DNA from: Bradyrhizobium daqingense
GTDB lineage: Bacteria; Pseudomonadota; Alphaproteobacteria; Rhizobiales; Xanthobacteraceae
Length of the DNA stretch: 64,000 nt
Assembly: GCF_021044685.1 (NCBI RefSeq)
Contig: NZ_CP088014.1
Span: 3,334,001 to 3,398,000 of the forward strand
Reading direction: 5' to 3'
Part shown: positions 8,979 to 18,087 of the stretch, piece by piece
Numbering within the stretch: position 1 is the stretch's first letter
Layout: every line of letters begins with the position of its first letter
Translations under genes and position numbers: made by a program
The notes under the pieces: model-generated
Database searches by the model: none
Seen by the model: the letters and a program-made list of their open reading frames with translations, nothing else
What the model was told of the DNA's origin: nothing

Positions 8979-9956
8979 ATGTTTTCGGTATTCGTTCCCT
9001 CCGAGTCCTCGCTCAAGAAGGCCGTCATCGAGGATCTCTCCACCCTGCCGGAGAACGCTGTCTGGATCGACCTCGTCAATCCCAGTGCGGCCGAGGACAA
9101 GGCGGTGGAGCGGCTGGCGGGCATCGCCATTCCGACACGGGAAGACATGCAGGAGATCGAGATCTCCAGCCGCCTCTACATCGAGAACGGCGCGCGCTAC
9201 ATGACCGCGACGCTGATGTGCCATTCCGATACCGACATGCCCAGGACCACGGCGGTGACCTTCATCCTCGGCGACCACCGCCTGGTGACGGTGCGCTACG
9301 ATCTGCCCAAGCCGTTCGCCCTGGTGGAAGCCAAGCTCGCCCGCTCCTGCACGCCGGCGATCACCGGCGAGATGGTGCTGATGGAGCTCCTGGACGCCGT
9401 GATCGACCGCTGCGCCGACATCCTGGAGCGCTGCGGTTCCGAGATCGACCAGGTCAGCCACGACATCTTCGAGCCCGAGAGCGAGCGCCACGGCCACGCC
9501 AAGCAATATTCCCAGATCCTGATCTCGATCGGCCGCAAGGGCGACCTGACCTCGAAGGTTCGCGAGAGCCTGGTCTCGATCGGCCGCGTCGTCACCTTCC
9601 TGTCCGCGGTGGTCGAGGGCGTGAAATGGTCCAAGGACATGCGCGAGCAGCTCAAGACCATGCAGCGCGACGTGGCCTCGCTGACCGACCACGCCTCCTA
9701 TCTCTCCAGCAAGATCACCTTCGTGCTCGACGCCATGCTCGGCGTCGTCAATCTCGAGCAGAACAACATCATCAAGCTGTTTTCGGTCATGGCCGTTGTC
9801 CTGATGCCGCCGACGCTGATCGCCTCGATCTACGGCATGAACTTCAAGGTGATGCCGGAGCTCGAATGGATCCACGGCTATCCGATGGCCCTGGTGATGA
9901 TGCTGATCGCGGCGATCGTCCCGTACTGGATCTTCAAGTTCAAGAAGTGGCTGTGA
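8979..9956 (+). CDS. corA: CorA-family magnesium/divalent cation transporter
   Basis: Inner-membrane Mg2+ (possibly Co2+/Ni2+ or Zn2+) channel. 325 residues with a large cytoplasmic N-terminal domain and two C-terminal membrane segments. The signature YGMNFKVMPELEW closes the first membrane helix (SVMAVVLMPPTLIASIYGMN), followed by the loop and ALVMMLIAAIVPYWIFKFKKW. The long helix before it (MREQLKTMQRDVASLTDHASYLSSK) is the stalk. GMN is intact, so the pore should be functional. It starts with ATG at 8979. Confidence 0.95.
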   Translation: MFSVFVPSESSLKKAVIEDLSTLPENAVWIDLVNPSAAEDKAVERLAGIAIPTREDMQEIEISSRLYIENGARYMTATLMCHSDTDMPRTTAVTFILGDHRLVTVRYDLPKPFALVEAKLARSCTPAITGEMVLMELLDAVIDRCADILERCGSEIDQVSHDIFEPESERHGHAKQYSQILISIGRKGDLTSKVRESLVSIGRVVTFLSAVVEGVKWSKDMREQLKTMQRDVASLTDHASYLSSKITFVLDAMLGVVNLEQNNIIKLFSVMAVVLMPPTLIASIYGMNFKVMPELEWIHGYPMALVMMLIAAIVPYWIFKFKKWL

Positions 9957-10162
9957 ATCCCGCCGCTCTCGGAAAATAGCTACCGAGACCTTACGCTGTT
10001 CGCAGAGACACGGTCGATCGTGTCGCAGAATAGAGCGGGATTGCGGCCGCGCGGTGATGCCTGCTCGCCGCCCCAATTCCTCCGGTAAAATTTGAGCGGT
10101 GGGCTGAACGTTTGCGCGAAACTTGTCTGCGATAAGCAGCGTGTTAGCCGCGAGGAACAACC

Positions 10163-10381
10163 ATGGTTGAAAAACACATAACGACGCCCCGCAACGTCAT
10201 CGATCTGGCGCACTACCGTCAGGCGGTGACGAGCGGCAAGGCGCCGTCGTTGTCGGCACGCATGTGCCGGCACTGTGGTGCTCCGCTGCTCGACGGCGAG
10301 AACGACGACGACTGCTCGACTGCGTTCAGCACGGCCGCTCCGCGGCCACGCGAGAGGTCGCGTCGGATTCGACTCGATTGA
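10163..10381 (+). CDS. Small protein with a CxxC zinc-ribbon-like motif
   Basis: 72 residues, start ATG 10163 with a good GAGGA site eight bases upstream. The centre reads MCRHCGAPLLDGENDDDCS: a CxxC knuckle with a third cysteine 13 residues on, enough to suggest metal binding but not a complete four-ligand ribbon. The N-terminal half (NVIDLAHYRQAV) is helix-forming and the tail is Arg-rich. No family recognised. The ribosome site and the regular composition make it a likely gene; its function is unknown. Confidence 0.6.
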   Translation: MVEKHITTPRNVIDLAHYRQAVTSGKAPSLSARMCRHCGAPLLDGENDDDCSTAFSTAAPRPRERSRRIRLD

Positions 10382-10482
10382 GGAACGGGGAGGAAGGCGG
10401 GCGATCCAGGTCCTGCGGCGGCGTTGTCTGGATCGCCTTGCTTCCGTCCTTCGCGACAAATCAGCCAAAGCTTCACGATCTG

Positions 10483-10603
10483 CGTCGTTGCTACGGTCAA
10501 GCTCTTGCGGATGCGGCATCAGCGTCAACCGGCGCGCCGCCGGCGACTTTCGCAGGGGTGAGGGAGGCCAGAAGGAATTCGGCTCCCGGGAGAGCACGGC
10601 ATA
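10483..10603. repeat. 121-base dispersed intergenic repeat, copy 1
   Basis: Starts cgtcgttgctacggtcaagc and ends ctcccgggagagcacggcata. A same-length copy lies at 26922-27042 and is clearly similar throughout. It follows the small zinc-ribbon gene and precedes the cytochrome operon end. Its minus-strand frame gives the peptide SREPNSFWPPSP, which recurs in copy 2 as SREPSSFWPPSP; this reflects the repeat, not a gene. Confidence 0.8.
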
Positions 10604-10654
10604 CGTTCTGAAATCGTGCCGGATGGCCCTGCGTGCCGCGCGTGCGAAGGTCGG

Positions 10655-11284
10655 TCAGTCCGGACAGGGTTGTCCGGCGGCGCCCCACCGCGCCATGTCC
10701 TTGACATGATCCTCGAACGTGCCCGGTGGCGTCGAGCGGCCGGCGCCCGGTGCCCAGCCGCGGGGGATGAAGCCGTTCAGCGACGCGTCGTGCCTGAGAT
10801 GCTCGACGAGGCCTGCGGCGTCGCGGCCGCCATTCCGCTTGGAATCCTTCAGCTGCGTGCAGATCTCGGCGCCGCTCTTGCCGAACCAGATGAACGCCAC
10901 GGGCGCGAGCTGCCAGTCGATGCCGGCACGCGGCGGCGCCGGCGCTGGCTCGTTCGCCTGGGTGGACGTCATGTGACAGGTCGCGCAGGGGATCGCCTCG
11001 GCGCCGATTCGACTCGCGCCGCCATGGATGTTCATGCCGTGCGGGCGCGGCTTGGTCTCGCCCGCCGGCGTCCAGATCGGGATCGCCTTGGCGTCGACGT
11101 GGCAGTTGGCGCAACGCGGATGGGTCACCACGGCTTCGATCCGCTTCCAGGCCTCGAGTCCTTCCGCGCGGCTGACGCTGCCCGGCAGCAAATCCTTGGC
11201 GGCCTCGTCTTTCGCCGCGACAAGTCCGGTCAGGGCCGCAATGGCCGAGGCCGCGAAGGCGGCCGTGATCAGAGATCTCTTCAT
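10655..11284 (-). CDS. Exported di-heme c-type cytochrome of the molybdenum hydroxylase operon
   Basis: 209 residues beginning MKRSLITAAFAASAIAALTG, a Sec signal peptide. Two heme-attachment motifs are visible, CANCH (~residue 60) and CATCH (~residue 97), so it should carry two covalent hemes in the periplasm. The remaining sequence (AFIWFGKSGAEICTQLKDSKRNGG) is typical of cytochromes that travel with IorB-like oxidoreductases. It begins eight bases after the stop of iorB on the same strand. The likely job is to take electrons from the IorAB enzyme to the respiratory chain (inferred from operon order). Confidence 0.85.
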   Translation of the reverse strand: MKRSLITAAFAASAIAALTGLVAAKDEAAKDLLPGSVSRAEGLEAWKRIEAVVTHPRCANCHVDAKAIPIWTPAGETKPRPHGMNIHGGASRIGAEAIPCATCHMTSTQANEPAPAPPRAGIDWQLAPVAFIWFGKSGAEICTQLKDSKRNGGRDAAGLVEHLRHDASLNGFIPRGWAPGAGRSTPPGTFEDHVKDMARWGAAGQPCPD

Positions 11285-11292
11285 GGCGCGCC

Positions 11293-13548
11293 TCACACGA
11301 AGTCGATGAACTTGTTGAACGGCATCTCGCGGATGCGCTTTCCGGTCGCCGCGAAGATCGCGTTCGCCAGCGCCGGCGCGGCCGGCGGAACGGGGGGCTC
11401 GCCGACGCCTCTCACCTTGGGATCGTTCTCGAGCCCGCGCACCTCGATGACCGGACACTGGTAGATCCGCATCGCCTCGTGATGATTGTAGTTGGTCTGC
11501 TGCGCCGCGCCCTTGGCGTAAGTGAGCTCGCAATTGATGGCGTGGCCGAGTCCCCAGACGACGCCGCCCTGCACCTGGTTCTCGAAATTGACGGGGTCGA
11601 CGACCTTGCCGACATCGACCGCGACCCACACCTTGTCGATCCGGATGCCCGCATCCGTCATCGTGACCTCGACGACTTCGGCCGTCGGTGTCCCGAACGA
11701 TTCCACGAAGGCGACGCCCCGACCCCTGCCGTTGCCGAGTGGACCCTTCCAGTTCGACATCTCCGCGACGGTTTCCAGCACCTTGCGGTAGTGCGGCACG
11801 TTGCACATCGCAATGCGCGCCTTCATCGGATCGAGACCCGCCGCATGGATCAGTTCGTCGATGAAGCTTTCGGTGAAGAAGCCCGACGTCGAGGCCCCGA
11901 CCGAACGCCATGTGGTGCACGGGGAAAGTCCCTGCGCTTCGTAGCTCGTGCCCCGGAAATTGGGGATGTCGTAATAGACATTCCACAGACCGGCAGCCAG
12001 CTGCCCGTCGGGATCCTTCGTGGGGGTGCCGGAACGCTCGAGCAATCCCTTGAACGGGGCGGTCGATGCCACCTGCAGATCGGCGGCGATGATCCTGCCC
12101 TTGTCGATGCTGCCGCGGTGCCGGGCGATCGCGATCTGGCGCGGAATGTCCTGAAGGAAATCCTCCTCGCGCGAGAACACCAGTTTGATCGGCGTTCCCT
12201 TCATCTGGTTGGCAATCTCGGCAAGAACGCGGACGTTCTCGTACTCGAGACGGTGCCCGAAGCTTCCACCGGTCCACTGATTGTGGAACGTGACCTGCTC
12301 CGGCTTGAGGCCGATCGCGGCTGCTGCGATATCCTGCACGAAGCGGGGGCTCTGATGGCCGACCCAGATCTCGATCCCCTTGTCGGTGACGAGGCCGATC
12401 CCGTTGAGTGGTTCGAGCGGCTGATGCGCCACATAGGGCGCGCGATACTCCGCCTCGACGCGCGTCCCTGTCTTCAGCCCGCCTTCGATGTCGCCGATCT
12501 TCCGCCACTCCTTGCCCAGGAACTCGGGCTTGAACGAAGATTCCAGAACCTTCCAATGATCGGCTTGCTCGGCGGGATAGGCCGCAGGCGCCCACTCGCA
12601 GATGACGGCGTCGATCGCCTTCATGGCGTACCAGCTGTTCGTGGCGATCACCGCAACGCCGTTCTTGATTTCGAAGATCTGCTTGACCCCCGGCATCGCG
12701 CGCGCCTTGCCGGCGTCGTAGGACTTCAGCGGCTGGCCCTTGTTGGGGTTCAGCTTGACGGCGGCATAGAGCATGCCGTCCATTTTCATGTCGATGCCGA
12801 ACTTCAGCTCGCCCATCACCTTCTCGCGAACGTCGAGCCGCATCATGGGCTTGCCGAGCATTCGCCATTTGGACGGGTCGCGCGGCTGTGCATCGAGCAC
12901 CGGCGGAATTCTGGCGGCATCCGCCGCGAGTGCGACATAGGCGATCTTGGTTCCGTTGGGCAGGATCACGTGACCCGATTGGGTGCGGAGGTCGGCCAGT
13001 GCGACGCCCGAACGTTTGGCCGCGGCGGCCTTGAGGGTCTCGCGTGCGACCGCACCGGCGACGCGCAGTTTCTCGTAGGTGTCCGGGATCGTGCTCGATC
13101 CACCCGTCATTTGCAGGCCGGCCTTTCGCAGCCATTCGAGCATGGCAGCGCGGGCTTCCTCCGCAGCCTTGCTTTGGTCCGCAGCCACGAACGGCGCGAG
13201 CTCGTCGGCGAAACCCGTGTTGAAGTAGGCGGGGCTGGGTGCGGCAAACCGGACCTCGAACTGGCCGGGGTCGAGATCCATCTCTTCGGCGATCATGATC
13301 GGCTGCACCGATCCAACGCCCTGGCCGATGTCGGCGTGCTGTGCGATCAGCGTAATCTTGTCCGGGCTGATCTCGACCCAGGGATTGAAGGTCACGGAAT
13401 TGGACCCGAGGCCGGCGGCCAACGGATTGTCGCCCGCAGTGGTCGAGGCCGCCTCGGCCTGGCCGTAGGCGCCGAATGCGATGCCGCCGGCGAAGGCGGC
13501 GGAGCCGAAGACGAAAGCCCGGCGTGAAATGCTCGGTAACGCGCCCAT
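11293..13548 (-). CDS. iorB: Molybdopterin hydroxylase large subunit, isoquinoline 1-oxidoreductase beta type
   Basis: 751 residues. Xanthine-oxidase-family large subunit that hydroxylates N-heterocycles or aldehydes with water as oxygen source. The N-terminus has a Tat signal (SRRAFVFGSAAFAGGIAFGA), so the enzyme is exported folded. Molybdopterin-binding segments include QHADIGQGVGSVQ (~residue 75), FHNQWTGGSFGHRLEYENV and the C-terminal GVGEPPVPPAAPALANAI, whose Glu is the catalytic base in this family. The start at 13548 lies one base after the iorA stop; the longer frame to 13596 lacks support and would overlap iorA. The actual substrate is unknown; isoquinoline is only the family name. 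Confidence 0.88.
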   Translation of the reverse strand: MGALPSISRRAFVFGSAAFAGGIAFGAYGQAEAASTTAGDNPLAAGLGSNSVTFNPWVEISPDKITLIAQHADIGQGVGSVQPIMIAEEMDLDPGQFEVRFAAPSPAYFNTGFADELAPFVAADQSKAAEEARAAMLEWLRKAGLQMTGGSSTIPDTYEKLRVAGAVARETLKAAAAKRSGVALADLRTQSGHVILPNGTKIAYVALAADAARIPPVLDAQPRDPSKWRMLGKPMMRLDVREKVMGELKFGIDMKMDGMLYAAVKLNPNKGQPLKSYDAGKARAMPGVKQIFEIKNGVAVIATNSWYAMKAIDAVICEWAPAAYPAEQADHWKVLESSFKPEFLGKEWRKIGDIEGGLKTGTRVEAEYRAPYVAHQPLEPLNGIGLVTDKGIEIWVGHQSPRFVQDIAAAAIGLKPEQVTFHNQWTGGSFGHRLEYENVRVLAEIANQMKGTPIKLVFSREEDFLQDIPRQIAIARHRGSIDKGRIIAADLQVASTAPFKGLLERSGTPTKDPDGQLAAGLWNVYYDIPNFRGTSYEAQGLSPCTTWRSVGASTSGFFTESFIDELIHAAGLDPMKARIAMCNVPHYRKVLETVAEMSNWKGPLGNGRGRGVAFVESFGTPTAEVVEVTMTDAGIRIDKVWVAVDVGKVVDPVNFENQVQGGVVWGLGHAINCELTYAKGAAQQTNYNHHEAMRIYQCPVIEVRGLENDPKVRGVGEPPVPPAAPALANAIFAATGKRIREMPFNKFIDFV

Positions 13549-13549
13549 G

Positions 13550-14014
13550 TCACTTCTCCGCCATGCGCTTTGCGGCCGCCGCATGGATCGCAGCACGAAT
13601 CCGCGGATAGGTGCCGCAGCGGCAGAGGTTGCCGGACATCACTTGGTTGATCTGCTTGTCCGTCGGCTTGGGGATCGACGTGAGAAGCGAGATCGCCTGC
13701 ATGATCTGCCCGGTCTGGCAGTAGCCGCATTGCGGGACCTGATGCTCGATCCAGGCCTGGAGAACCGGATGCTGCTCCCTGTTGGGGAGGCCTTCGAGCG
13801 TGACGACCGACTTGCCCGCGATCTCGCCGATATGCGACTGACAGGACCGGACCGCCTTTCCGTCGATGTGGACGGTGCAGGCGCCACATTGCGCGACACC
13901 GCAGCCGTATTTGGCACTGGTGAGGCCGAGTTCGTCGCGCAGGACCCAGAGCAGGGGCATCTCGGGCACCACGTCGACCTGGCGCTTGATCCCGTTGACC
14001 GTGAGTTCGATCAT
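13550..14014 (-). CDS. iorA: [2Fe-2S] iron-sulfur subunit of the molybdenum hydroxylase, isoquinoline 1-oxidoreductase alpha type
   Basis: 154 residues with two [2Fe-2S] clusters. The plant-ferredoxin-type site is [17 protein letters not shown] (residues ~39-55) with a further Cys in VRSCQSH; the helical-type site is QCGYCQTGQ (~residue 97) with GNLCRCGTY (~residue 131). All eight ligands are present. No signal peptide, as expected for a subunit exported together with its Tat-tagged partner. First gene of the leftward operon iorA-iorB-cytochrome, one base from iorB. Confidence 0.93.
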   Translation of the reverse strand: MIELTVNGIKRQVDVVPEMPLLWVLRDELGLTSAKYGCGVAQCGACTVHIDGKAVRSCQSHIGEIAGKSVVTLEGLPNREQHPVLQAWIEHQVPQCGYCQTGQIMQAISLLTSIPKPTDKQINQVMSGNLCRCGTYPRIRAAIHAAAAKRMAEK

Positions 14015-14057
14015 GTCGATACGTCCCTTCGCGGATTGGCTTCGTCACAGCATTCAT

Positions 14058-15026
14058 TCATGGGCGCGGCGCAGTATTTCCGAATCCTGCGGGATCATGC
14101 GCAATCCCTGCGCAATGCTCGATCGGTGCAGCCTTGATGTCGGCCTGGCCGCAGCAAAGCTCCCGATACTGGCCCGGTGTGAGACTCGTGGCCTTGCGGA
14201 ACACGCGCGTGAAATTGGCTTGCGACCCGAAGCCGAATTCCAGCGCGATCTCGACCAGGGACATGCGGCTACGTGCCAGCTCATGCCGTGCAGCCTGGAC
14301 GCGACGATCCGTTACATAACGATGCGGTGACAGTCCGGTCGCCTCGCGAAACAATCGGGAAAAATGGAACGGGCTGAGGCAAGCCTCGGCCGCGAGCTCC
14401 TCGAGCCTGATATCCACGCCGAGGGAAGTCTCGATGAAATCGAGGACACGCTGAAGCCTTCGCTGATCCAGCGATGGCGACTTTTCGGGCGGACGCCAAC
14501 GGTCGATCGTGTAGTGCCCGAGAAGATGTGCCGCGAGCGCGACTTGGATGCCCTCGACGAACAGGGCATCGGTCGGCAGGCGAGGACGATGCAGCAGGTC
14601 ACGCAGCGGCGAGCAGATGTGAAAGAGAACCTGATCCGCAAGGCCATGGGCATAGGCGATCTCGATCTTGGCTGGATCGATATCGAAGTCGGCGAGGGCG
14701 CTTTGGTCCAGCAGCGCCGGCGGAAGATAGAGATGAAGACATTCCATCTGGTCCGAAAGCTCGAGATGGCTCTCCTGCGTTCCCACGGGGACGAGGTAGC
14801 TCATGCCCGGACGCGCAAGACTCTTCTGGACTTCGCCATTGCCGGCCCGGCAGACCATCCCGCCGCCTGACAGCAACATGACGATCTCGGTGCAGATGGG
14901 GACGGGCGTTGCCTGCCGTCCTGCCTCGAACTTGCGATGCTCGATGCTGAGTGAGTGCCAGTTGCTGGTCTCGGCGAGCTTCTCGCTGTTCTGGTACTTC
15001 CGATCTCCATGGGTGACGAGCGCCAT
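14058..15026 (-). CDS. AraC-family transcriptional regulator
   Basis: 322 residues. The C-terminal ~100 residues are the double helix-turn-helix: IRLEELAAEACLSPFHFSRLFREATGLSPHRYV and MSLVEIALEFGFGSQANFTRVFRKATSLTPGQYR. The N-terminal half is a cupin-like effector domain (FEAGRQATPVPICTEIVMLLSGGGM). The second of two adjacent ATGs is used, with GGAGG five bases before it. It lies 43 bases upstream of iorA on the same strand and is divergent from the hydrolase gene at 15364. This position suggests that it controls the molybdenum hydroxylase operon, the divergent operon, or both; no operator was identified. Confidence 0.9.
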   Translation of the reverse strand: MALVTHGDRKYQNSEKLAETSNWHSLSIEHRKFEAGRQATPVPICTEIVMLLSGGGMVCRAGNGEVQKSLARPGMSYLVPVGTQESHLELSDQMECLHLYLPPALLDQSALADFDIDPAKIEIAYAHGLADQVLFHICSPLRDLLHRPRLPTDALFVEGIQVALAAHLLGHYTIDRWRPPEKSPSLDQRRLQRVLDFIETSLGVDIRLEELAAEACLSPFHFSRLFREATGLSPHRYVTDRRVQAARHELARSRMSLVEIALEFGFGSQANFTRVFRKATSLTPGQYRELCCGQADIKAAPIEHCAGIAHDPAGFGNTAPRP

Positions 15027-15363
15027 CATGACCTCCGCTTGTGTTGCGGCGAATCCCGGCCCCGTATCGCGTACGAGCGAGCATTCCATCCGGTGGTGAG
15101 TTGCAGCCCCGGCCGTTCCACGTCGATGGGAATTTCTCACAAGCGGCGAGAGCGAAGTCCAGAGGCGGCACGGTTAAAAGAGGTAAAAGGCAAGCACGCA
15201 AAGGCTTGGCGACGTGCTGGTTCAACGTCAAAAGCGGATCTCGTGGCCGGATCAGCAAGATGCGTCCGTCATCGCGCAGGAATCGGAAATACCGCAATGC
15301 TGGCTCGAGCGCATCATGGCTCATCGAACGGCAATGCCGCCGTATCGAGGATCGGAGCCCGAT
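15027..15363. other. Divergent control region between the AraC regulator and the hydrolase operon
   Basis: 337 bases with no convincing gene. It is the only sizeable gap in the catabolic cluster and lies between two divergent transcription units, so it should hold both promoters and any AraC operator. An A-rich patch (taaaagaggtaaaaggcaag, 15174-15193) stands out in otherwise GC-rich sequence. Confidence 0.45.
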
Positions 15364-16119
15364 ATGAAGACGCTAATCTCCACGCTTGCCGCTGTGACGA
15401 TCGCAACGGCCGCCCCCGCAATCGCGGCCGAGAGGCCCGTGTCCATCGTCCTCGTCCATGGCGCCTTCGTCGACGGATCGGGCTGGAAGGACACCTACGA
15501 CATCCTCTCGAAGGCCGGCTATGAAGTGCTCGTCGTCCAGCAGCCGACGATCTCGCTACGAGACGATGTCGCGGAGACCGAACGCGTAATCGCCAAGGCG
15601 CGGCATCCGGTGATTCTCGTCGGGCACTCCTATGGTGGAATGGTCATCACCGAGGCCGGCGACAATCCGAAGGTTCGCAGCCTGGTCTATCTCGCGGCAT
15701 ATGCTCCCGATGTCGGGGAGTCGGTCAGCACGCTGTCGGAAGCACCCGTGCCGCCCGGCGAGCACAAGGGTCCGTTGGTCACTGAAGGCAATTTTCTCTT
15801 CGTCGATCGCGATAAATTCCCGACCTCCTTCGCCGCCGGTGTCGACCCGGCCACGACCCGCTTCATGGCCGCGGCGCAATTGCCGTTTGGATTGCAGGCG
15901 GTGCAGACCAAGGTCGAACGCGTGGCCTGGAAGACGAAGCCGACCTATTACATGGTGACGATGGAGGATCACATTATCCCTCCAAGCTTACTGCGCACCA
16001 TGGCCAAGCGCTCGGGCGCGAAGGTGACGGAGATCAAAAGCAGCCACGCGGTGATGCTGGCGCATCCGCGCGAAGTCGCGGCGTTCATCAGAAGCGCAGA
16101 TACCTCCGCGGCCGACTGA
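15364..16119 (+). CDS. Exported alpha/beta hydrolase
   Basis: 251 residues with a Sec signal peptide (MKTLISTLAAVTIATAAPAIAAE). The alpha/beta fold is evident: VLVHGAFVDGSGW (oxyanion strand, ~residue 30), the nucleophile elbow VGHSYGGMV (Ser ~residue 88) and the late histidine in KSSHAVMLAHP; an acid before it is in TMEDHIIP. This matches the family of salicylate-esterase/methylesterase-like hydrolases (AB_hydrolase_6). A longer in-frame start at 15214 is rejected because it would extend in front of the signal peptide. First gene of the rightward operon; the substrate is unknown, but export suggests extracytoplasmic ester cleavage. Confidence 0.88.
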   Translation: MKTLISTLAAVTIATAAPAIAAERPVSIVLVHGAFVDGSGWKDTYDILSKAGYEVLVVQQPTISLRDDVAETERVIAKARHPVILVGHSYGGMVITEAGDNPKVRSLVYLAAYAPDVGESVSTLSEAPVPPGEHKGPLVTEGNFLFVDRDKFPTSFAAGVDPATTRFMAAAQLPFGLQAVQTKVERVAWKTKPTYYMVTMEDHIIPPSLLRTMAKRSGAKVTEIKSSHAVMLAHPREVAAFIRSADTSAAD

Positions 16120-16147
16120 GGTTCGGCCGCACCGCAGAGGGTTTCGG

Positions 16148-17185
16148 ATGCCGCACACAAGGACTCGCAACATGGGCCTCAAGGATATCCTGCCGGGAAG
16201 CCTCGGCTTCGGCGCGGCGCCGCTCGGCAACATGTTTCGCGACATTCCGGAGCATGAGGCGCTCGCAACGGTGAATGCGGCCTGGGACGACGGCATCCGC
16301 TATTTCGACAATGCGCCGTTCTACGGCGCAGGACTGGCGGAGATCCGCATGGGCGCAGCGCTCGCCGCAAGACCCCGCGAAGATTACGTGATCAGCACCA
16401 AGGTCGGCCGCCTGATCCTGGATGAAATCGAGGATGTCGGCGCCCGTGATCTCGGCGAGAAGGGCAGTGTCTTCAGACACGGTCGCCCGAACAAGATCGT
16501 GAACGATTATTCGGCCGATGCGACATTGCGATCGATCGACGACAGCCTAAAGCGGCTGGGCACCGACCATATCGACATCGCCTTCGTGCACGACGTCGCG
16601 CAAGACTTCTACGGTGACGAATGGCTGGCGGTGTTCGAGAGCGCGCGCAAGGGTGCGTTCAGGGCGCTCGACCGGCTGCGCGACGAGGGCGTCGTCAAGG
16701 CGTGGGGGTTAGGCGTCAACCGCGTCGAGCCCATCGAGCTGCTGCTCGCGCTCGAAGGTCCGCGCCCGGACGGCTTCCTGCTCGCAGGCCGTTACACGCT
16801 GCTCGACCATGCCCGCGCGCTTCAGCGGGTGATGCCGATGGTTGCCGAGCACGAGCTCGCGATCGTCGTCGGCGGTCCCTACAGCTCGGGCGCGCTGGTC
16901 GGCGGCCCGAATTTCGAATACGCGCCGGCGCCGCCGGAGATCCTCGACAAGGTGACGCGGATCAAGGCGATCGCCGACAGGTACGGCATCAGCATGAAAG
17001 CTGCGGGGCTCCAGTTCGCGCTCGCCAACCCCGTGGTTGCAGCCGTCATTCCGGGTGCGAGCCGTCCAGGCCGGATCGCCGAGGATCGTGCTGCGCTCGC
17101 GAAATCCATCCCCGTCGATTTCTGGCGCGAGCTCCGTTCCGCAGGTCTCGTCAACCCGGCAGCTCCGCTTCCCGCGGCTGCCTGA
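16148..17185 (+). CDS. Aldo/keto reductase (D-threo-aldose/pyridoxal dehydrogenase group)
   Basis: 345 residues, NAD(P)-dependent. The catalytic tetrad is readable: Asp and Tyr in YFDNAPFYGAG, Lys in ISTKVGRL, His in IAFVHDV. NAD(P)-binding end: AAVIPGASRPGRIAED. This subgroup oxidises sugars such as L-fucose or D-threo-aldoses, or pyridoxal. ATG at 16148 has GAGGG six bases upstream. 28 bases after the hydrolase stop, so probably co-transcribed. In contrast to the exported neighbours it has no signal peptide and works in the cytoplasm. Confidence 0.9.
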   Translation: MPHTRTRNMGLKDILPGSLGFGAAPLGNMFRDIPEHEALATVNAAWDDGIRYFDNAPFYGAGLAEIRMGAALAARPREDYVISTKVGRLILDEIEDVGARDLGEKGSVFRHGRPNKIVNDYSADATLRSIDDSLKRLGTDHIDIAFVHDVAQDFYGDEWLAVFESARKGAFRALDRLRDEGVVKAWGLGVNRVEPIELLLALEGPRPDGFLLAGRYTLLDHARALQRVMPMVAEHELAIVVGGPYSSGALVGGPNFEYAPAPPEILDKVTRIKAIADRYGISMKAAGLQFALANPVVAAVIPGASRPGRIAEDRAALAKSIPVDFWRELRSAGLVNPAAPLPAAA

Positions 17186-17226
17186 GCCATGCACGCATAA
17201 CCAATCGAAACGACGAGGAGAGCGAC

Positions 17227-18069
17227 ATGACCGATGAAACACACAATGCCATCGAAATAGGCCGCCGCGCCGTGCTGCAGACGGCCGGTGCGGCCGTGGT
17301 CGCTGGTCTGGTCGTCGGCTCCGCGTCCGACGCCGCGGCACAGGGCGCGGATGCGATGCCGGCCACCGCGCGCAACGAGGCGCCACTGGGGGCTCGGCTG
17401 CAGGGCGTGCAGCATTTCGGGTTGACGGTCCAGAACATGGAGCGCGCCTATCAGTTCTACACCGAGGTGCTGGGCGGTACCGAAGTCTTCCGGCATGGCG
17501 ACTTCCAGGGCGATGGCGTGCAGAACACGCTGCTGGCCGACCAGGAAATCGAGGCCAACGCGCGCGGGGTCAATCCGCGGACCATCGGCGTTCCCGATCT
17601 GCGCAGCGGGGCGCAACGGCTCGATGTCCGTTTCATCCAGTTCGACAACATGGTGCTTGAACTCCTGCAATATCGCGAGGCCGATCAGCCCATGGGCAGC
17701 TCCAAGAGCTTTGCCGAGCCGCTGGAGCACATGAGCCCGGCCTTTCCGCGCATGATGCACATCTGCTTCTATGTTCGCGACGATGTCGACTTCAACAAAT
17801 TCATCGCCGATCTCGAAGCCGAATCCGCGCGTCGTGGCATGACGCAGGTGAGGGCGAACCGCACGGTCAGAGTGATGACGGAAGCGGACCGCAAGGCCGC
17901 TCCCCGCAGCGCCAATACAAACCGGGTGAGTGAGGCTCCCTCCGACGGCTGGGAGCTGATCTATTGCAAGGGGCCGGAAGGCGAGCAGCTGGAGTTCGTG
18001 AAGGCGCTTGGCCCGGTCAAGAAGCGCTTCAGCGAGGCTCTCGCCAAGCGTCAGGCGATCGTGCGCTGA
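17227..18069 (+). CDS. Tat-exported VOC (glyoxalase/bleomycin-resistance fold) protein
   Basis: 280 residues. A twin-arginine signal is present (EIGRRAVLQTAGAAVVAGLVVGSA, with cleavage probably after AAAQG). The mature part has a VOC domain: LQGVQHFGLTVQNMERAYQFYTEVLGG, then the second half with MMHICFYVRDDVDFNKFIADLE and EGEQLEFVKA. His and Glu residues at the start and end of the modules fit a metal site. VOC proteins include dioxygenases, isomerases and lyases; the exact reaction cannot be read. GAGGAG precedes ATG 17227. A folded, probably metal-loaded periplasmic enzyme is unusual for this superfamily. Confidence 0.82.
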   Translation: MTDETHNAIEIGRRAVLQTAGAAVVAGLVVGSASDAAAQGADAMPATARNEAPLGARLQGVQHFGLTVQNMERAYQFYTEVLGGTEVFRHGDFQGDGVQNTLLADQEIEANARGVNPRTIGVPDLRSGAQRLDVRFIQFDNMVLELLQYREADQPMGSSKSFAEPLEHMSPAFPRMMHICFYVRDDVDFNKFIADLEAESARRGMTQVRANRTVRVMTEADRKAAPRSANTNRVSEAPSDGWELIYCKGPEGEQLEFVKALGPVKKRFSEALAKRQAIVR

Positions 18070-18087
18070 TCAACGAAGGAGCCCATC

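Noticed and set aside
10655..13135. One 826-residue minus-strand protein including the cytochrome
   Set aside because: The first ~616 codons are a shadow of iorB in another frame; only the part from 11284 with signal peptide and heme motifs is real.
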